The notes beneath the pieces were generated by a model. The model did not search any database, had not been told where the DNA came from, and saw nothing but the letters and a program-made list of their open reading frames with translations. From an uncultured Paracoccaceae bacterium (GTDB lineage: Bacteria; Pseudomonadota; Alphaproteobacteria; Rhodobacterales; Rhodobacteraceae): 64,000 nt of DNA. The translations under genes were made by a program, and so were the position numbers. Where the stretch lies: NCBI GenBank assembly GCA_937983405.1, contig CALJZN010000004.1, forward strand, positions 35,659 to 99,658, given 5' to 3'. How positions within the stretch are numbered: position 1 is the stretch's first letter; each line of letters opens with the position of its first letter. This document shows, piece by piece, positions 19,465-29,981 of this stretch.

Positions 19465-20597
19465 AGCGCCATGTCGTCGCGGTGGATCAGCGCCGCGCGC
19501 CCCGGATGGCCGAGGATCGCCGCGATCTCGTCCGAGCGGTGGCCCATGATCGCGCGCGCCTCCTCGGCGGTGTAGCGGATCAGGCCTTTGCCCAGCGCCT
19601 CGCCCGCGGGGCCGAGGATCGCCACCGGCTCGCCCCGGCCGAAGCGGCCCGCCACCGCCCGCACCCCCGCCGGCAGAAGCGAGCGGCCCTGCGCCAGCGC
19701 CGCCGCCGCGCCGGCGTCCACCGTGACGCTGCCGCGTTCCTTCATCGCCGCGATCCAGCGCTTGCGCGCGGCCTGGGGGTCGCGCTCGGGCAGGAACCAG
19801 GTGCAGGCCGCCCCTTCGGCCAGCGCCGCCAGGGGCCTCGGGCCCGAGCCCTCGGTGATCGCCATCGCGCAGCCCCCCGCGACCGCGGTCTTGGCCGCCA
19901 GCAGCTTGGTCTTCATGCCGCCCTTCGACAGGCCCGAGACCGGATCGCCCGCCATCGCCTCGATCTCGGGCGTGATCCGCGACACCACGTCGAAGCGCCG
20001 CGCGCCCGGATCCTCCCTGGGGTTGGCGGAGTAGAAACCGTCCACGTCCGACAAGAGCACAAGCTGGTCGGCCCCGACCGTGACCGCGATCTGCGCCGCC
20101 AGCCGGTCGTTGTCGCCGAAGCGGATCTCGTCGGTGGCCACCGTGTCGTTCTCGTTCACGATGGGCACCGCGCCGAGGCCCAGGAGCGTGGCCAGCGTGG
20201 CGCGCGCGTTCAGGTAGCGGCGGCGGTCCTCGGTGTCCTCGAGCGTCACCAGAACCTGCGCGGCGGTGATGCCGTGGGGCGCCAGCGCCTCCTCGTAGGC
20301 CCGCGCCAGCCGGATCTGCCCCACCGCTGCCGCCGCCTGGCTCTGCTCCAGCGCGAGCGGGCCGGGCGGAAAGCCCAGCACCCCCCGGCCCAGCGCGATG
20401 GCCCCGGACGAGACGAGGATCACGTCCGTCCCCCGCCCGCGCAGCCAGGCCACATCCTCGGCCAGCGCCGCCAGCCAGCCGGCGCGCAGCCGGCCCGAGA
20501 GCCCCTCGACGAGCAGCGCCGAGCCGATCTTGACCACCAGCCGCCGCGCCGCGGCCAGCCGCGGGGCGACCCCGGCCGCCGCGCCTAGGGCCGCCAT
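19461..20597 (-). CDS. proB: glutamate 5-kinase
   Basis: [40 protein letters not shown]-terminal PUA domain. Confidence 0.95.
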   Translation of the reverse strand: MAALGAAAGVAPRLAAARRLVVKIGSALLVEGLSGRLRAGWLAALAEDVAWLRGRGTDVILVSSGAIALGRGVLGFPPGPLALEQSQAAAAVGQIRLARAYEEALAPHGITAAQVLVTLEDTEDRRRYLNARATLATLLGLGAVPIVNENDTVATDEIRFGDNDRLAAQIAVTVGADQLVLLSDVDGFYSANPREDPGARRFDVVSRITPEIEAMAGDPVSGLSKGGMKTKLLAAKTAVAGGCAMAITEGSGPRPLAALAEGAACTWFLPERDPQAARKRWIAAMKERGSVTVDAGAAAALAQGRSLLPAGVRAVAGRFGRGEPVAILGPAGEALGKGLIRYTAEEARAIMGHRSDEIAAILGHPGRAALIHRDDMAL

Positions 20598-21622
20598 GCC
20601 GCGACCTCCCCCTCGGCCGGCGCGGCCGGGGCGCGGGCGGCCGCGATCGCGGCCCAGAGCGTGCGCAGCACCCCCGCCACCCCCTGCCCGGTCGCACCCG
20701 AGACCTCCAGCACCGGCCCGCCCGCGGCCCGGGCCAGCGCCCGGCGCCGCGCCCCGCGCGTGCGGGTATCCAGCGCGTCGATCTTGTTCAGCGCCACGAT
20801 CCGCGGCTTGGCCGCAAGCGCGGGCGAATAGGCCGCAAGCTCGGCCTCGATGGTGCGGAAGTCGCGCGTGACGGTCGCGGAGGTGCCGTCCACCAGATGC
20901 AGCAGCACGGCGCAGCGCTCGATGTGGGCAAGGAACTGGTCGCCCAGGCCGCGCCCCTCGCTCGCCCCCTCGATCAGCCCGGGGATATCGGCCAGCACGA
21001 ACTCGTGCCCGTCGATGCCCGCGACCCCGAGGTTGGGCACCAGCGTGGTGAAGGGATAGTCGGCGATCTTGGGCCGCGCGTTCGAGACCGCAGCGAGGAA
21101 GGTGGACTTGCCCGCATTGGGCAGCCCCACCAGGCCTGCGTCCGCGATCAGCTTCAGCCGCAGCCACAGCACGCGCTCCACCCCCTCCTGCCCCGGGTTG
21201 GCATGGCGCGGGGCGCGGTTGGTCGCGGTCTTGAAGCGCAGGTTGCCCCAGCCGCCGTTGCCCCCCCGCGCCAGCAGCACGCGCTGGCCGGGGCGGGTGA
21301 GGTCGGCCACCACCGTCTCGCCGTCCTCGTCGAGGATCTCGGTGCCCGCGGGCACCTTCAGCACGATGTCGGCGCCGTCGGCCCCGCTGCGCTGCGCGCC
21401 CATGCCGGGCCGGCCGTTGCCGGCGAAGAAATGCTGTTGATAGCGGAAGTCGATCAGCGTGTTCAGCCCCTCCACCGCCTCGGCCCAGACATCGCCGCCC
21501 TTGCCGCCGTCGCCGCCGTCGGGGCCGCCGAACTCGACGAACTTCTCGCGCCGGAAGCTGGAGCAGCCGGCCCCGCCCGCCCCCGAGCGGATCGTCACCT
21601 TCGCGAGATCGAGGAACTTCAT
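20585..21622 (-). CDS. obgE: GTPase ObgE
   Basis: [54 protein letters not shown]; 13-bp overlap with proB. Confidence 0.96.
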   Translation of the reverse strand: MKFLDLAKVTIRSGAGGAGCSSFRREKFVEFGGPDGGDGGKGGDVWAEAVEGLNTLIDFRYQQHFFAGNGRPGMGAQRSGADGADIVLKVPAGTEILDEDGETVVADLTRPGQRVLLARGGNGGWGNLRFKTATNRAPRHANPGQEGVERVLWLRLKLIADAGLVGLPNAGKSTFLAAVSNARPKIADYPFTTLVPNLGVAGIDGHEFVLADIPGLIEGASEGRGLGDQFLAHIERCAVLLHLVDGTSATVTRDFRTIEAELAAYSPALAAKPRIVALNKIDALDTRTRGARRRALARAAGGPVLEVSGATGQGVAGVLRTLWAAIAAARAPAAPAEGEVAAWRP

Positions 21623-21719
21623 GGCGCGCACTGTCTCCTGCGGGCACGACGATAGCAACCGGAAGGCGCCGGCGGGCGCAAGGGCGGCGCCCGGCGCAGG
21701 GTGGCGCAGCGCCGCCCGG

Positions 21720-22265
21720 TCATGCCGCGCGGCCCTTGCGCAGATAGGTCCAGGTCGGCGCCACCCGGCCGCGGGCGACCGAATAGGCCTCGGCATCGCC
21801 GAGATATTCGAAGCCCGCATTGGTCAGCACCCGCGCCGACACCGGGTTGTCCTGGAACACCTCGGCGAACAGCGTGCGCGCCCGATGCGGATCGGCCGCC
21901 ACCAGCGCGCGCACCGCCTCCGAGGCGATGCCCGTGTTCCAGAACGCCGGCGCCACCCAGTAGCCGATCTGGCTTTGCCCGCGGTCCATCCGCGTCAGGC
22001 TGATGACCCCCAGCACCTCGTCCAGCCCCTGGGCCGCGCCGTCGAGCACCCAGACATCCTCGCGCCGGCCCTCCGACAGGGCGCGGGCGATGAACGCCTC
22101 GACCGCCCCCGGCGGCAGGGGGTGGGGGATGGTGCGGGTGCCCTCGGCCACCCGCCGGTCGCCGGCATACAGCGCAAGCAGGCCCGCGTCCGACCGGCGC
22201 GGGGGGCGCAGCACGAAGCGCTCGGCGGCGATCACCGGCTGCGCGGGAAGCGTTTCGAGTGTCAC
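21720..22265 (-). CDS. GNAT family N-acetyltransferase
   Basis: RimJ/RimL-like: RPPRRSD..., [23 protein letters not shown]. Confidence 0.82.
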   Translation of the reverse strand: MTLETLPAQPVIAAERFVLRPPRRSDAGLLALYAGDRRVAEGTRTIPHPLPPGAVEAFIARALSEGRREDVWVLDGAAQGLDEVLGVISLTRMDRGQSQIGYWVAPAFWNTGIASEAVRALVAADPHRARTLFAEVFQDNPVSARVLTNAGFEYLGDAEAYSVARGRVAPTWTYLRKGRAA

Positions 22266-22369
22266 GGGCGTCCTCCTTCCGGGCGCGGGGCCGGCCTGTC
22301 CGGCTGCACCCCTCCTCCTGCGCCGGACCCTCCGGCCCGGCCGCTGCGGCCGCCCCCCCTGAACGACGA

Positions 22370-22394
22370 AGGGGACCGGCCTGGCCGATCCCCT
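22370..22394 (-). terminator. hairpin terminator candidate downstream of rplU-rpmA
   Basis: AGGGGA-c-CGGCC-t-GGCCG-a-TCCCCT stem just past rpmA stop; only a weak T-rich tail (minus strand CCCCTTCGTCGTTC). Confidence 0.5.
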
Positions 22395-22422
22395 GGCTGC
22401 ACGCGCGGTGGGAAGGACCGGC

Positions 22423-22695
22423 CTATTCGGCAGCCTCGGCCGCCGCGGGTTTGACCGATACGAAAGTGCGGCCGCGGAAGCCGGTATGGAAGGTCACCTT
22501 GCCCTCGGTCACGGCAAAGATCGTGTGATCGCTGCCCATGCCGACGCCGGTGCCCGGCCACCACTTCGTGCCGCGCTGGCGGACGATGATGTTGCCCGGA
22601 ATGGCATGGCTGCCGCCCGACAGCTTCACCCCCAGCCGCCGGCCGATCGAATCGCGGCCGTTGCGCGACGAGCCGCCTGCCTTCTTGTGTGCCAT
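22423..22695 (-). CDS. rpmA: 50S ribosomal protein L27
   Basis: [24 protein letters not shown]. Confidence 0.98.
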   Translation of the reverse strand: MAHKKAGGSSRNGRDSIGRRLGVKLSGGSHAIPGNIIVRQRGTKWWPGTGVGMGSDHTIFAVTEGKVTFHTGFRGRTFVSVKPAAAEAAE

Positions 22696-22711
22696 GGCTC
22701 GACCCCCTGCC

Positions 22712-23050
22712 CTATTCGGCCGCGGCGGCGGCAGTGCCGCCGGGCACGATGCCCGTGATGCGCACCAGCGTCAGCTTCTGCCGATGGCCGCGCGTGCGCT
22801 GCGAGGAATGCTTGCGCCGGCGCTTGTGAAAGGTGATGACCTTGTCGGCCTTGATCTGGTCGATCACCATCGCCTCGACGGCGGCGCCCGGCACGCGTGG
22901 CGTGCCCACCACCGGGGTCTCGCCGCCGACCATCAGCACGTCGTCGAAGCGCAGCGCCGCGCCCGGCTCGGCCTCGATCTTCTCGATGCGCAGGGCGTCG
23001 CCCACGCGCACCGTATATTGCTTGCCGCCGGTCTTCAGGACCGCAAACAT
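22712..23050 (-). CDS. rplU: 50S ribosomal protein L21
   Basis: [18 protein letters not shown]...[18 protein letters not shown]. Confidence 0.97.
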   Translation of the reverse strand: MFAVLKTGGKQYTVRVGDALRIEKIEAEPGAALRFDDVLMVGGETPVVGTPRVPGAAVEAMVIDQIKADKVITFHKRRRKHSSQRTRGHRQKLTLVRITGIVPGGTAAAAAE

Positions 23051-23205
23051 CGGTCTTTTCCTTCGCGTCTGTCGCGCCCTGCGGCCCCCGCACGGCGGCG
23101 GGCGTTCTGGCCGGGGCTGCCGGCGCCTTCGGGCTGCGCGCCCCGGACGCACCGGGGCGAAAGTTGCCTTGCGGCCGGGCGCATGGCCTGCACCCGGAGC
23201 GCCGC

Positions 23206-23234
23206 CTTATCGGGAAAAGCGCCGCGGATGTCAA
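23206..23234 (-). promoter_or_regulatory. sigma70-type promoter of rplU-rpmA (TTGACA-17-GATAAG)
   Basis: consensus -35, 17-nt spacer, near-consensus -10 upstream of rplU. Confidence 0.65.
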
Positions 23235-23261
23235 GCGCCCGGATGCCCTCGGTCGCGGCGT

Positions 23262-24143
23262 TCAGAGCTCCTCGCCGCGCAAATGGCGCGCCGCAGCAAG
23301 GCCGAGCCCGCGCGAGAGCGTGACGAAGGTGCGGTCGAAGGCCGCGGCCAGTGCCCGGTTCAGCTGCTGGCCGGCCTCGCTGGCGCTGAAGGCGATGTAG
23401 GCCTCGAGCTCGGCGTCCTCGAGCGGGCCGTAGGCGAGGACGAGGAACGATTCGAGCCAGGCGACGTTCTCCTCGCGCAGCGTCTCTTCCTGGCTCCAGA
23501 CATCGGCGAGGATCTCGGCCTCGGACACGCCCCCCTCGAAGGCACCGCCCTCTATCAGCCCGCTGTAGAAGGCATAGTGGGCATTGAGGCCCCCGGCGAC
23601 GTTGAACTCGACCAGATCGTTGACCGCCATGAAGCGCCGGACCGCCGCCAGCCGCGGATCGCCGGCCGCCTCCATCGCCGCCACCCGCTCGCGCAGGGTC
23701 GCCTCGGTCGCGTCGTCCAGCAGCACCCGCCGCGCCCCGATCTCGAGCGCCACGATCCGCTGGCCGAAGTCGGAGGCGAAGAAGTCGCGCGCGGGCGCCA
23801 GCGCCCCGGGCTTTTCGCCGATGGCCTCGGCCAGGGCCGCGACGACGGCGGCGCGCAGCTGGACGGCATCGTAAAGCCGCCCGGCCTCGGCCAGCCAGGC
23901 CGCGCCGCCGCCGCCCGGGAGAAGCTCGCGCCCGATCTCGGCCGCCTGGCGCAGCCCTTCGAGGCGCATCACCTCGGCCAGCTCGCCCAGCGCGATGACA
24001 TCGGCAAGCGCATGCGCCATGCGCTGGGCCGCGACGCCGCCGGCCGCCGTCGCCGGGGGCGTCTCGGCCCGGCCCGCGCCCGCGTCGGGCCCGAGCACCG
24101 CCAGCAGGCTGATGCCCGCAAGGGCAAGGTAACGTGCGATCAT
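23262..24143 (-). CDS. DUF2059 domain-containing protein, secreted
   Basis: signal peptide; YIAFSASEAGQQLNRAL typical of DUF2059. Confidence 0.7.
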   Translation of the reverse strand: MIARYLALAGISLLAVLGPDAGAGRAETPPATAAGGVAAQRMAHALADVIALGELAEVMRLEGLRQAAEIGRELLPGGGGAAWLAEAGRLYDAVQLRAAVVAALAEAIGEKPGALAPARDFFASDFGQRIVALEIGARRVLLDDATEATLRERVAAMEAAGDPRLAAVRRFMAVNDLVEFNVAGGLNAHYAFYSGLIEGGAFEGGVSEAEILADVWSQEETLREENVAWLESFLVLAYGPLEDAELEAYIAFSASEAGQQLNRALAAAFDRTFVTLSRGLGLAAARHLRGEEL

Positions 24144-24353
24144 CTCCCCTTCCCGCTGCGCCGCGCGACAGCCTCGGGGTAGCGCATCGCGGGCCTCGTT
24201 CCAAGCCCGGACTTCGGGCTGCGGCCGCCGTGCACCGCCACCGCGGCGGCGGCGGGATGCGCCGCGGTCGGCCGCCCGGCCGGCCGTCCTGCGCGCACCG
24301 TTGCCCGCACCGGGGCCCGCACCGCCGGGGCAGGCGGCCGGACGCGGGCGCGG

Positions 24354-25181
24354 TCAGTCCCGCAGCAGCTCGTTGATCGAGGTCTTGGCGCGGGTCGCGG
24401 CGTCCACCTTCTTCACGATCACCGCGCAGTAGAGATGCACGCCCCCCGACGACGGCAGCGAGCCCGCCACCACCACCGACCCCGCCGGCACCTCGCCATA
24501 CATCACCGCGCCGGTCGCGCGGTCGACGATCTTCGTGGAGCGGCCGATGAACACACCCATCCCCAGCACCGCGCCCTCGCGCACGATCACGCCCTCGACC
24601 ACCTCGGAGCGCGCGCCGATGAAGCAGTCGTCCTCGATGATCGTGGGGTTGGCCTGCATCGGCTCCAGCACGCCGCCGATGCCGACGCCGCCCGACAGAT
24701 GCACCCGCTTGCCGATCTGGGCGCAGGAGCCGACGGTGGCCCAGGTGTCCACCATCGTGCCCTCGTCCACATAGGCCCCGAGGTTGACGAAGCTGGGCAT
24801 CAGCACCACGCCCGGCGCGATGTAGGCCGACCGGCGCACGACGCAGGTCGGCACCGCGCGGAAGCCCGCCGCGCGCCACTCGGCCTCGCCCCAGCCGCGG
24901 AACTTCGAGTCGACCTTGTCCCACCAGCCGCCGCCCTGCGGGCCGCCGGAATGGGGTTCCATGTCCTTCAGGCGGAAGCTCAGCAGCACCGCCTTCTTGG
25001 CCCACTGGTTGACGTGCCAGCGCCCGTCGGCCTGCCGCTCGGCCACCCGCAGGCGGCCCTTGTCCAGCGCCTCGAGCGTAGCCTCGATTGCCTCGCGCGC
25101 GGGGCCGGTGGTGGCGGGGGACAGGCTGTCGCGCGCCTCCCAGGCGGCCTCGACGGCGGCGGCAAGATCGGCATAGGGCAT
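24354..25181 (-). CDS. dapD: 2,3,4,5-tetrahydropyridine-2,6-dicarboxylate N-succinyltransferase
   Basis: hexapeptide repeat; [34 protein letters not shown]. Confidence 0.95.
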   Translation of the reverse strand: MPYADLAAAVEAAWEARDSLSPATTGPAREAIEATLEALDKGRLRVAERQADGRWHVNQWAKKAVLLSFRLKDMEPHSGGPQGGGWWDKVDSKFRGWGEAEWRAAGFRAVPTCVVRRSAYIAPGVVLMPSFVNLGAYVDEGTMVDTWATVGSCAQIGKRVHLSGGVGIGGVLEPMQANPTIIEDDCFIGARSEVVEGVIVREGAVLGMGVFIGRSTKIVDRATGAVMYGEVPAGSVVVAGSLPSSGGVHLYCAVIVKKVDAATRAKTSINELLRD

Positions 25182-25273
25182 GGGCGGCCTCGCTCTCGGG
25201 GTGTCGCCCCCTCGCTTAGCCGCCGCGGGGCGGAAGGGCAATGCGCCCGGCGGGCCGCGCCGGGCCCCCGCCC

Positions 25274-26446
25274 TCAGGCGGCCAGCCCGGCCCCGCCGTC
25301 GGCCTCGGCCAGCACCGCAGCGTCCACGGCCGGAGGGCCCGCGCGGAGGAGCCGCCGCGCCAGCCGCCGGCCGGTGCGCCCGTCGGCCAGCGGCAGCGCC
25401 GGCCCCGCCGCCAGCACCCGCTCGCACAGCGGCGCCGGCGCCCCGGGAACCGCGGCCCCGAGAACCGCGGCGCCGAGCGCATCGGACGCCACCGGCCCGG
25501 GCCAGAGCGTTTCGGCCCAGGCGCCGTCGGCGCGCACGATCGTGTGCCGCTCGGAGAGCAGGTGGAAATACTCGACCTCGCGCGCCTCCTGCACCGGGGC
25601 GATCCCCGGCAGCCCGGCCAGATGCTTGACCGCGACCAGAACCGCCGGCGCGCCGGTCTCGCGCGCCACCTCGGGCCCTGCCACCATCAGCCGGTGCTGC
25701 GCCGAAAGCACCAGCGGCCGGGCGGGCATGTCGGGGCCGAGCGCGCCGGCCTCGACCGCCCAAGGCCGCCAGGCGTCGCTGCTGGCCAGCCGGCCGCGCC
25801 CGCCCCAGACCCGCCCGATCCAGGCCACGGGCTGCGGCCCGTGCTGCAGCGTCTCGACGAGGTCGCCGGGGGCCAGCGCCTCGACGGGCACCTCGCCGCG
25901 CGGCGTGGCGATGCGCGTGCCCGCGGCAAAGCAGGGCGGCGAGCCGGGCTGACCCTGGCCGGCGATGTAGCCGGGATGGATCAGGCTTCCCGGGTAGGTG
26001 GAGTAATCCACGATCCCCATCATCTCGAGCGAGACGAAGTCGGCCGGATCGATGAAATCGACCGTTGTGTTCGGGAAGGCGAGGTAGAGCGTCGTCGAGC
26101 CGTCGGTGATCTCGAGGAAATGGATCCCGCCCCAGAACGGCCCGCCCGTCGTCGTCCCCGTGCCGACCGAGTGCCAGATGTTGGTGACGGTGTAGGTCGT
26201 CCCGCCCATCCAGATCAGCGAGCCCGGGTCGATGGGATTGGCCTCGCCGTCGTAATAGTAAATGATCGGTAAAGGCGGGTAGGGATTGCCGTTCGGGTCG
26301 AAGTTGTCGGTGAACGTCTTGATCGGGCCCCCGATGCCGGTGATGAGCGGATCGGTGGGGGTGAAGGTGTACATGCTGAACGTCGGCCCGCCGCCGAGCG
26401 GCACGCCGCTGAGGACGAACGCATTTCCAAGATCGAACCACGGCAT
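25274..26446 (-). CDS. Hint (hedgehog/intein)-domain protein with a ~170-aa unidentified N-terminal domain
   Basis: [29 protein letters not shown]... and LSAQHRLMV Hint_2-like motifs. Confidence 0.8.
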   Translation of the reverse strand: MPWFDLGNAFVLSGVPLGGGPTFSMYTFTPTDPLITGIGGPIKTFTDNFDPNGNPYPPLPIIYYYDGEANPIDPGSLIWMGGTTYTVTNIWHSVGTGTTTGGPFWGGIHFLEITDGSTTLYLAFPNTTVDFIDPADFVSLEMMGIVDYSTYPGSLIHPGYIAGQGQPGSPPCFAAGTRIATPRGEVPVEALAPGDLVETLQHGPQPVAWIGRVWGGRGRLASSDAWRPWAVEAGALGPDMPARPLVLSAQHRLMVAGPEVARETGAPAVLVAVKHLAGLPGIAPVQEAREVEYFHLLSERHTIVRADGAWAETLWPGPVASDALGAAVLGAAVPGAPAPLCERVLAAGPALPLADGRTGRRLARRLLRAGPPAVDAAVLAEADGGAGLAA

Positions 26447-26449
26447 GGG

Positions 26450-27505
26450 TCAGACGGCTCCTGCAGGGGCGGCCCGGCGGGTCCGGGCGCGGTGAAGGTC
26501 GATCGCCTCAACCACCTCGAGCCCGAGGAGGTTGCCGGTGGCGGCGAAATGGGCCCGTGCCGCCGCGGGCGCGGCATCCTCGGCCAGCCGCGCCAGCGGC
26601 GCAATCCGCGCCGCGGCGGCCCGCGCCAGTTCGGGCAGCGCCCCGGGCACGCCGCGATGCACCGCGGCAAGGCGGTCAAGCAGCGCCCGCGTCGCCGGCG
26701 CCAGCGCCGCGGGGGCGGCGAAGGGATCCTCGCCGTCGAGGACCAGAAGCGTCCGCAGCGCCCAGCGCAGCCGCGCCAGGGCCAGCATCCGGCCCCCCTC
26801 CAGCGCCGGCCGGCCGAGGCAGAAGCGGACGAGATCGGCCAGATGCGCAGGCTCGGGCAGGGCCGGCGCGCGGCCGAACTGCGCCCGGGCACGCTCCAGC
26901 ACCGCCGCAGGGCCGGCAAGATGGCGGTGGCAGCCCAGCACCGAGGCCGCAAAGGGCGCCCCCGCCCGCGCCTGGTCAAGGAACGCCCGGCGCGGCGCGA
27001 CCGTGAGCGAGACGCGGCCGAGCGCGACGTCGCGCCGCGCGCCCTCGCGCGGGATCGCCAGCAGGTCGAGGTCCGAACGGGCATGGTGCGTTCCGCGCAC
27101 ACGGCTGCCGATCGCCAGAAGCGTGGTGTCCGGCGCGCAGGCCAGCAGATAGGCCAGCACCGGATGCCCCGCCGCGGTGGTCGCGCGGTCGGTGGCGCGG
27201 GCCAGCACGGCGGCCTCCAGCGGCGCAAGCGCGGCGCCCTCCACCGTCAGCGCGCCGTTGGCCGCCACCAGCACCCTGGCGTCCCGCCCGCACGGCGGCA
27301 GGGCCGCGGAGCCGCCCGGGGGCACCACGACGCGCAGCACCGCGATGCCGTCGCCCGCCGCGACCGGGGCCGCCCGGGTGACCGGGTGCGCGGGGCAGTC
27401 CGTGGCCGGGGCTGCACCCGGACCCGTCGCCCCTGCGCCCGCGTCCGGCGCCTGCCGCATCGCCGCCCCCGCCATGGCCTTCCTGCTCCTCGAACGCCGA
27501 CCCAC
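26450..27505 (-). CDS. nucleotidyltransferase-domain protein with cupin-like N-terminus
   Basis: NTase signature [23 protein letters not shown]; 3-bp gap to the Hint gene; start codon uncertain. Confidence 0.65.
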   Translation of the reverse strand: MGRRSRSRKAMAGAAMRQAPDAGAGATGPGAAPATDCPAHPVTRAAPVAAGDGIAVLRVVVPPGGSAALPPCGRDARVLVAANGALTVEGAALAPLEAAVLARATDRATTAAGHPVLAYLLACAPDTTLLAIGSRVRGTHHARSDLDLLAIPREGARRDVALGRVSLTVAPRRAFLDQARAGAPFAASVLGCHRHLAGPAAVLERARAQFGRAPALPEPAHLADLVRFCLGRPALEGGRMLALARLRWALRTLLVLDGEDPFAAPAALAPATRALLDRLAAVHRGVPGALPELARAAAARIAPLARLAEDAAPAAARAHFAATGNLLGLEVVEAIDLHRARTRRAAPAGAV

Positions 27506-28003
27506 CCCGGTCGGCCGCAGGGCGCAAGGCGCGCCACCGACCCGGACACGGCCGCGCTAATTCAGAAACGTGGAAAAACTGTGGCGGCAGCGCCGCCGAT
27601 GCGCGGGGCCGCGCGCCCAGAACCCGCCGCGCGGGGCGCGCGCGTCCGGCTGCCGCGGCGGGCGGGCCGGTTCGACCTGCCCGGGGCGCGTTCTGCCGCC
27701 CGGGTCCATGTCCGGCCCCGCGGCGGCGCGGCCGTGCGGCCGGCCGTCCCCGGGTGCTGTCCCGGCGCGGGGCGTCGCACCCGCTCCGCCGCAACGGCTC
27801 GATGCTCTGCGGCGCCCCGGAAGTCGCCGACGGGAAGGGATGCAGGTCGTCCCGGCCGTCGGCCGGCGCGCGACCCCCCGGGCAGACTCGCCGAGGGGGT
27901 GGTGCACGCCCTCCTCGACGACCCGGTCCGGCGCCCGGGCGATGCCGCGGGGATCAACCGCGCCCGGGCATCCCGCCGAGGACCGGGATTGGCGGTTGCG
28001 CGA

Positions 28004-28032
28004 TTGTCACGATCATGTTGCGCGAGCGTCAT
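28004..28032 (+). promoter_or_regulatory. Pho-box-like 11-bp-period repeat TTGTCAC-GATC-ATGTTGC-GCGA-GCGTCAT upstream of phnD
   Basis: outer heptamers match nTGTCAC/nCGTCAT; centre is weak. Confidence 0.4.
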
Positions 28033-28133
28033 GCGAATCGCTTAGCTCAGCGAATGTCGGTTACCGCCCGGGTGGCGGAAGCGGCGCGCGGGTCGCGTCG
28101 GCCGGCCGAACACCGAAACAGGGGACGCATTTC

Positions 28134-29066
28134 ATGACCTTCCAGAACCTGCTGGGCACGGCCTCCGCCGTCGCCGTGCTTGCCGTCACCGTCACCGTCA
28201 CCCCCGCCGCCGCCGACTGGCGTCAGGGCTTCGGCAGCTTCAACATCGGCATCCTTGGCGGCGAGAACGAGGCCGACCGCCTCCGCCGCTTCGACTGCAT
28301 GAAGACCCTTGTGAGCGAGGTGCTCGGCGTGCCGGTCGAGCTGTTCCCGGCGGCCGACTATGCCGGGGTGATGCAGGGCCTGCTCGCCGGGCAGCTGCAC
28401 ATGGCGGGCCTCGGGCCGGCGGCCTATGCCGGCATCTACCTGCAGGATCCCGAGGCGGTCGAGCCGGTGCTGACCCGCGCCCAGCTTGACGGCACGCTCG
28501 GCTACTATGCCGTGATGTATGTCCGCGCCGACAGCGACATCCAGAGCTTCGAGGACATGCGCGGCCGGACGCTCGCCTATGCCGATCCGAACTCGGCCTC
28601 GGGCTATCTGTTCCCGCGCGGCCAGCTGCGGCTGCAGGGGATCATCGACGACGAGTATTTCGGCCGCACCGGTTTTGCCGGCGGGCACGAGCAGGCGGTG
28701 ATCGCGGTGCTGAACGGCCAGTATGACGCGGGCGTCACCTGGACCTCGCTGCAGGGCGACTACGCACAGGGCTATTCGCGCGGCAACCTGCGCCGGATGG
28801 TGGACAACGGCCTGCTCAACATGAACGACATCCGCATCATCTGGACGTCGGACATCATCCCCAACGGCCCGACCGTGTTCCGCAAGGATCTGCCGGAGGA
28901 GGCGCGCGCGCTCATGCTCGACTTCCTGCTGAGCATGCCGGCCAAGCACCCCGAATGCTACAAGCTGACGGCCGGGGGCGAGGACGGCGGCTATGTGCAG
29001 ATCGACCATGCCTTCTACGAGACCACGGTGGCGCTGCGCCGCCAGGAGATCGCCGCGTCGCGCTGA
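28134..29066 (+). CDS. phnD: phosphonate ABC transporter substrate-binding protein
   Basis: signal peptide; GLLAGQLHMAGLGPAAYAGI, LAYADPNSASGYLFP. Confidence 0.93.
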   Translation: MTFQNLLGTASAVAVLAVTVTVTPAAADWRQGFGSFNIGILGGENEADRLRRFDCMKTLVSEVLGVPVELFPAADYAGVMQGLLAGQLHMAGLGPAAYAGIYLQDPEAVEPVLTRAQLDGTLGYYAVMYVRADSDIQSFEDMRGRTLAYADPNSASGYLFPRGQLRLQGIIDDEYFGRTGFAGGHEQAVIAVLNGQYDAGVTWTSLQGDYAQGYSRGNLRRMVDNGLLNMNDIRIIWTSDIIPNGPTVFRKDLPEEARALMLDFLLSMPAKHPECYKLTAGGEDGGYVQIDHAFYETTVALRRQEIAASR

Positions 29067-29082
29067 GCGGCGTGCAACATCC

Positions 29083-29108
29083 GGGCCCCCGCCATCCTGC
29101 GGGGGCCC
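29083..29108. repeat. perfect 10-bp-stem hairpin GGGCCCCCGC-CATCCT-GCGGGGGCCC between phnD and phnC
   Basis: inverted repeat read directly; followed by 16-nt palindrome GCCGGCCCGGGCCGGC at 29117-29132. Confidence 0.75.
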
Positions 29109-29147
29109 ATGCCTCCGCCGGCCCGGGCCGGCACGACGAGGGCGGAC

Positions 29148-29978
29148 ATGCTCGAATTTCGAAATCTCTCGAAGGACTTCAACGGCAAGACCGCGGTGGT
29201 CGGGGTCACGCTTGACATTCCGCCCGGCCAGATGGTGGGGATCATCGGGCGGTCCGGCGCCGGCAAGTCCACGCTGCTGCGCATGATCAACCGGCTGAAC
29301 GATGCAAGTTCGGGGCAGCTTCTGTTCGACGGTCGCGACATCACCGCCCTGCGCGGGCGCGCGCTGCGCCAGTGGCGCAACGAATGCGCCATGGTATTCC
29401 AGCAGTTCAACCTGGTCGGCCGGCTGAACGTGATCACCAACGTGATGTCGGGTCGGCTGTTCCACCACGGGCTCGTGACGTCGATGCTCGGTCTCTTCTC
29501 GGCCCGCGAGCGCGCCTTCGCGATCCGCGCGCTCGACCGTCTGGGCATGGCCCATACCGCGCTGCAGCAGACCGACACGCTGTCGGGCGGCCAGCAGCAG
29601 CGGGTGGCCATCGCGCGCGCCCTGGTGCAGGAGCCGAAGATCCTTCTGGCCGACGAGCCGATCGCCAGCCTCGATCCGCTGAACGCCAAGATCGTGATGG
29701 ACGCCCTGCGCGCCATCAACCGCGAGGACGGGCTGACGGTGATCTGCAACCTGCACACGCTCGACACCGCGCGGACCTACTGCGACCGCATCATCGGCAT
29801 GCAGGAGGGCCGCGTCGTCTTCGACGGCCCCGCCGCGAAGCTGACCGACGCGAAGGCGCGCGAGATCTACGGCGCCGAGGCGGCCGAGGCCTTCAACGAG
29901 GCGCTGACCTCGACGAGCCTTGCCGGCAGCAGCCGGCCGATGGACCCCGCGCTGGCCCAGGCGCAGGCGGCGCTCTAG
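29148..29978 (+). CDS. phnC: phosphonate ABC transporter ATP-binding protein
   Basis: Walker [25 protein letters not shown] signature. Confidence 0.93.
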   Translation: MLEFRNLSKDFNGKTAVVGVTLDIPPGQMVGIIGRSGAGKSTLLRMINRLNDASSGQLLFDGRDITALRGRALRQWRNECAMVFQQFNLVGRLNVITNVMSGRLFHHGLVTSMLGLFSARERAFAIRALDRLGMAHTALQQTDTLSGGQQQRVAIARALVQEPKILLADEPIASLDPLNAKIVMDALRAINREDGLTVICNLHTLDTARTYCDRIIGMQEGRVVFDGPAAKLTDAKAREIYGAEAAEAFNEALTSTSLAGSSRPMDPALAQAQAAL

Positions 29979-29981
29979 CCC

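Noticed and set aside
27506-28003. Several short ORFs on both strands in the gap before phnD
   Set aside because: Arg/Pro/Gly-rich with no family resemblance; treated as noncoding or degenerate.
28038-28050. TTAGCTCAG, resembling a tRNA D-arm
   Set aside because: No acceptor stem, anticodon arm or GTTCRANNC T-loop around it.
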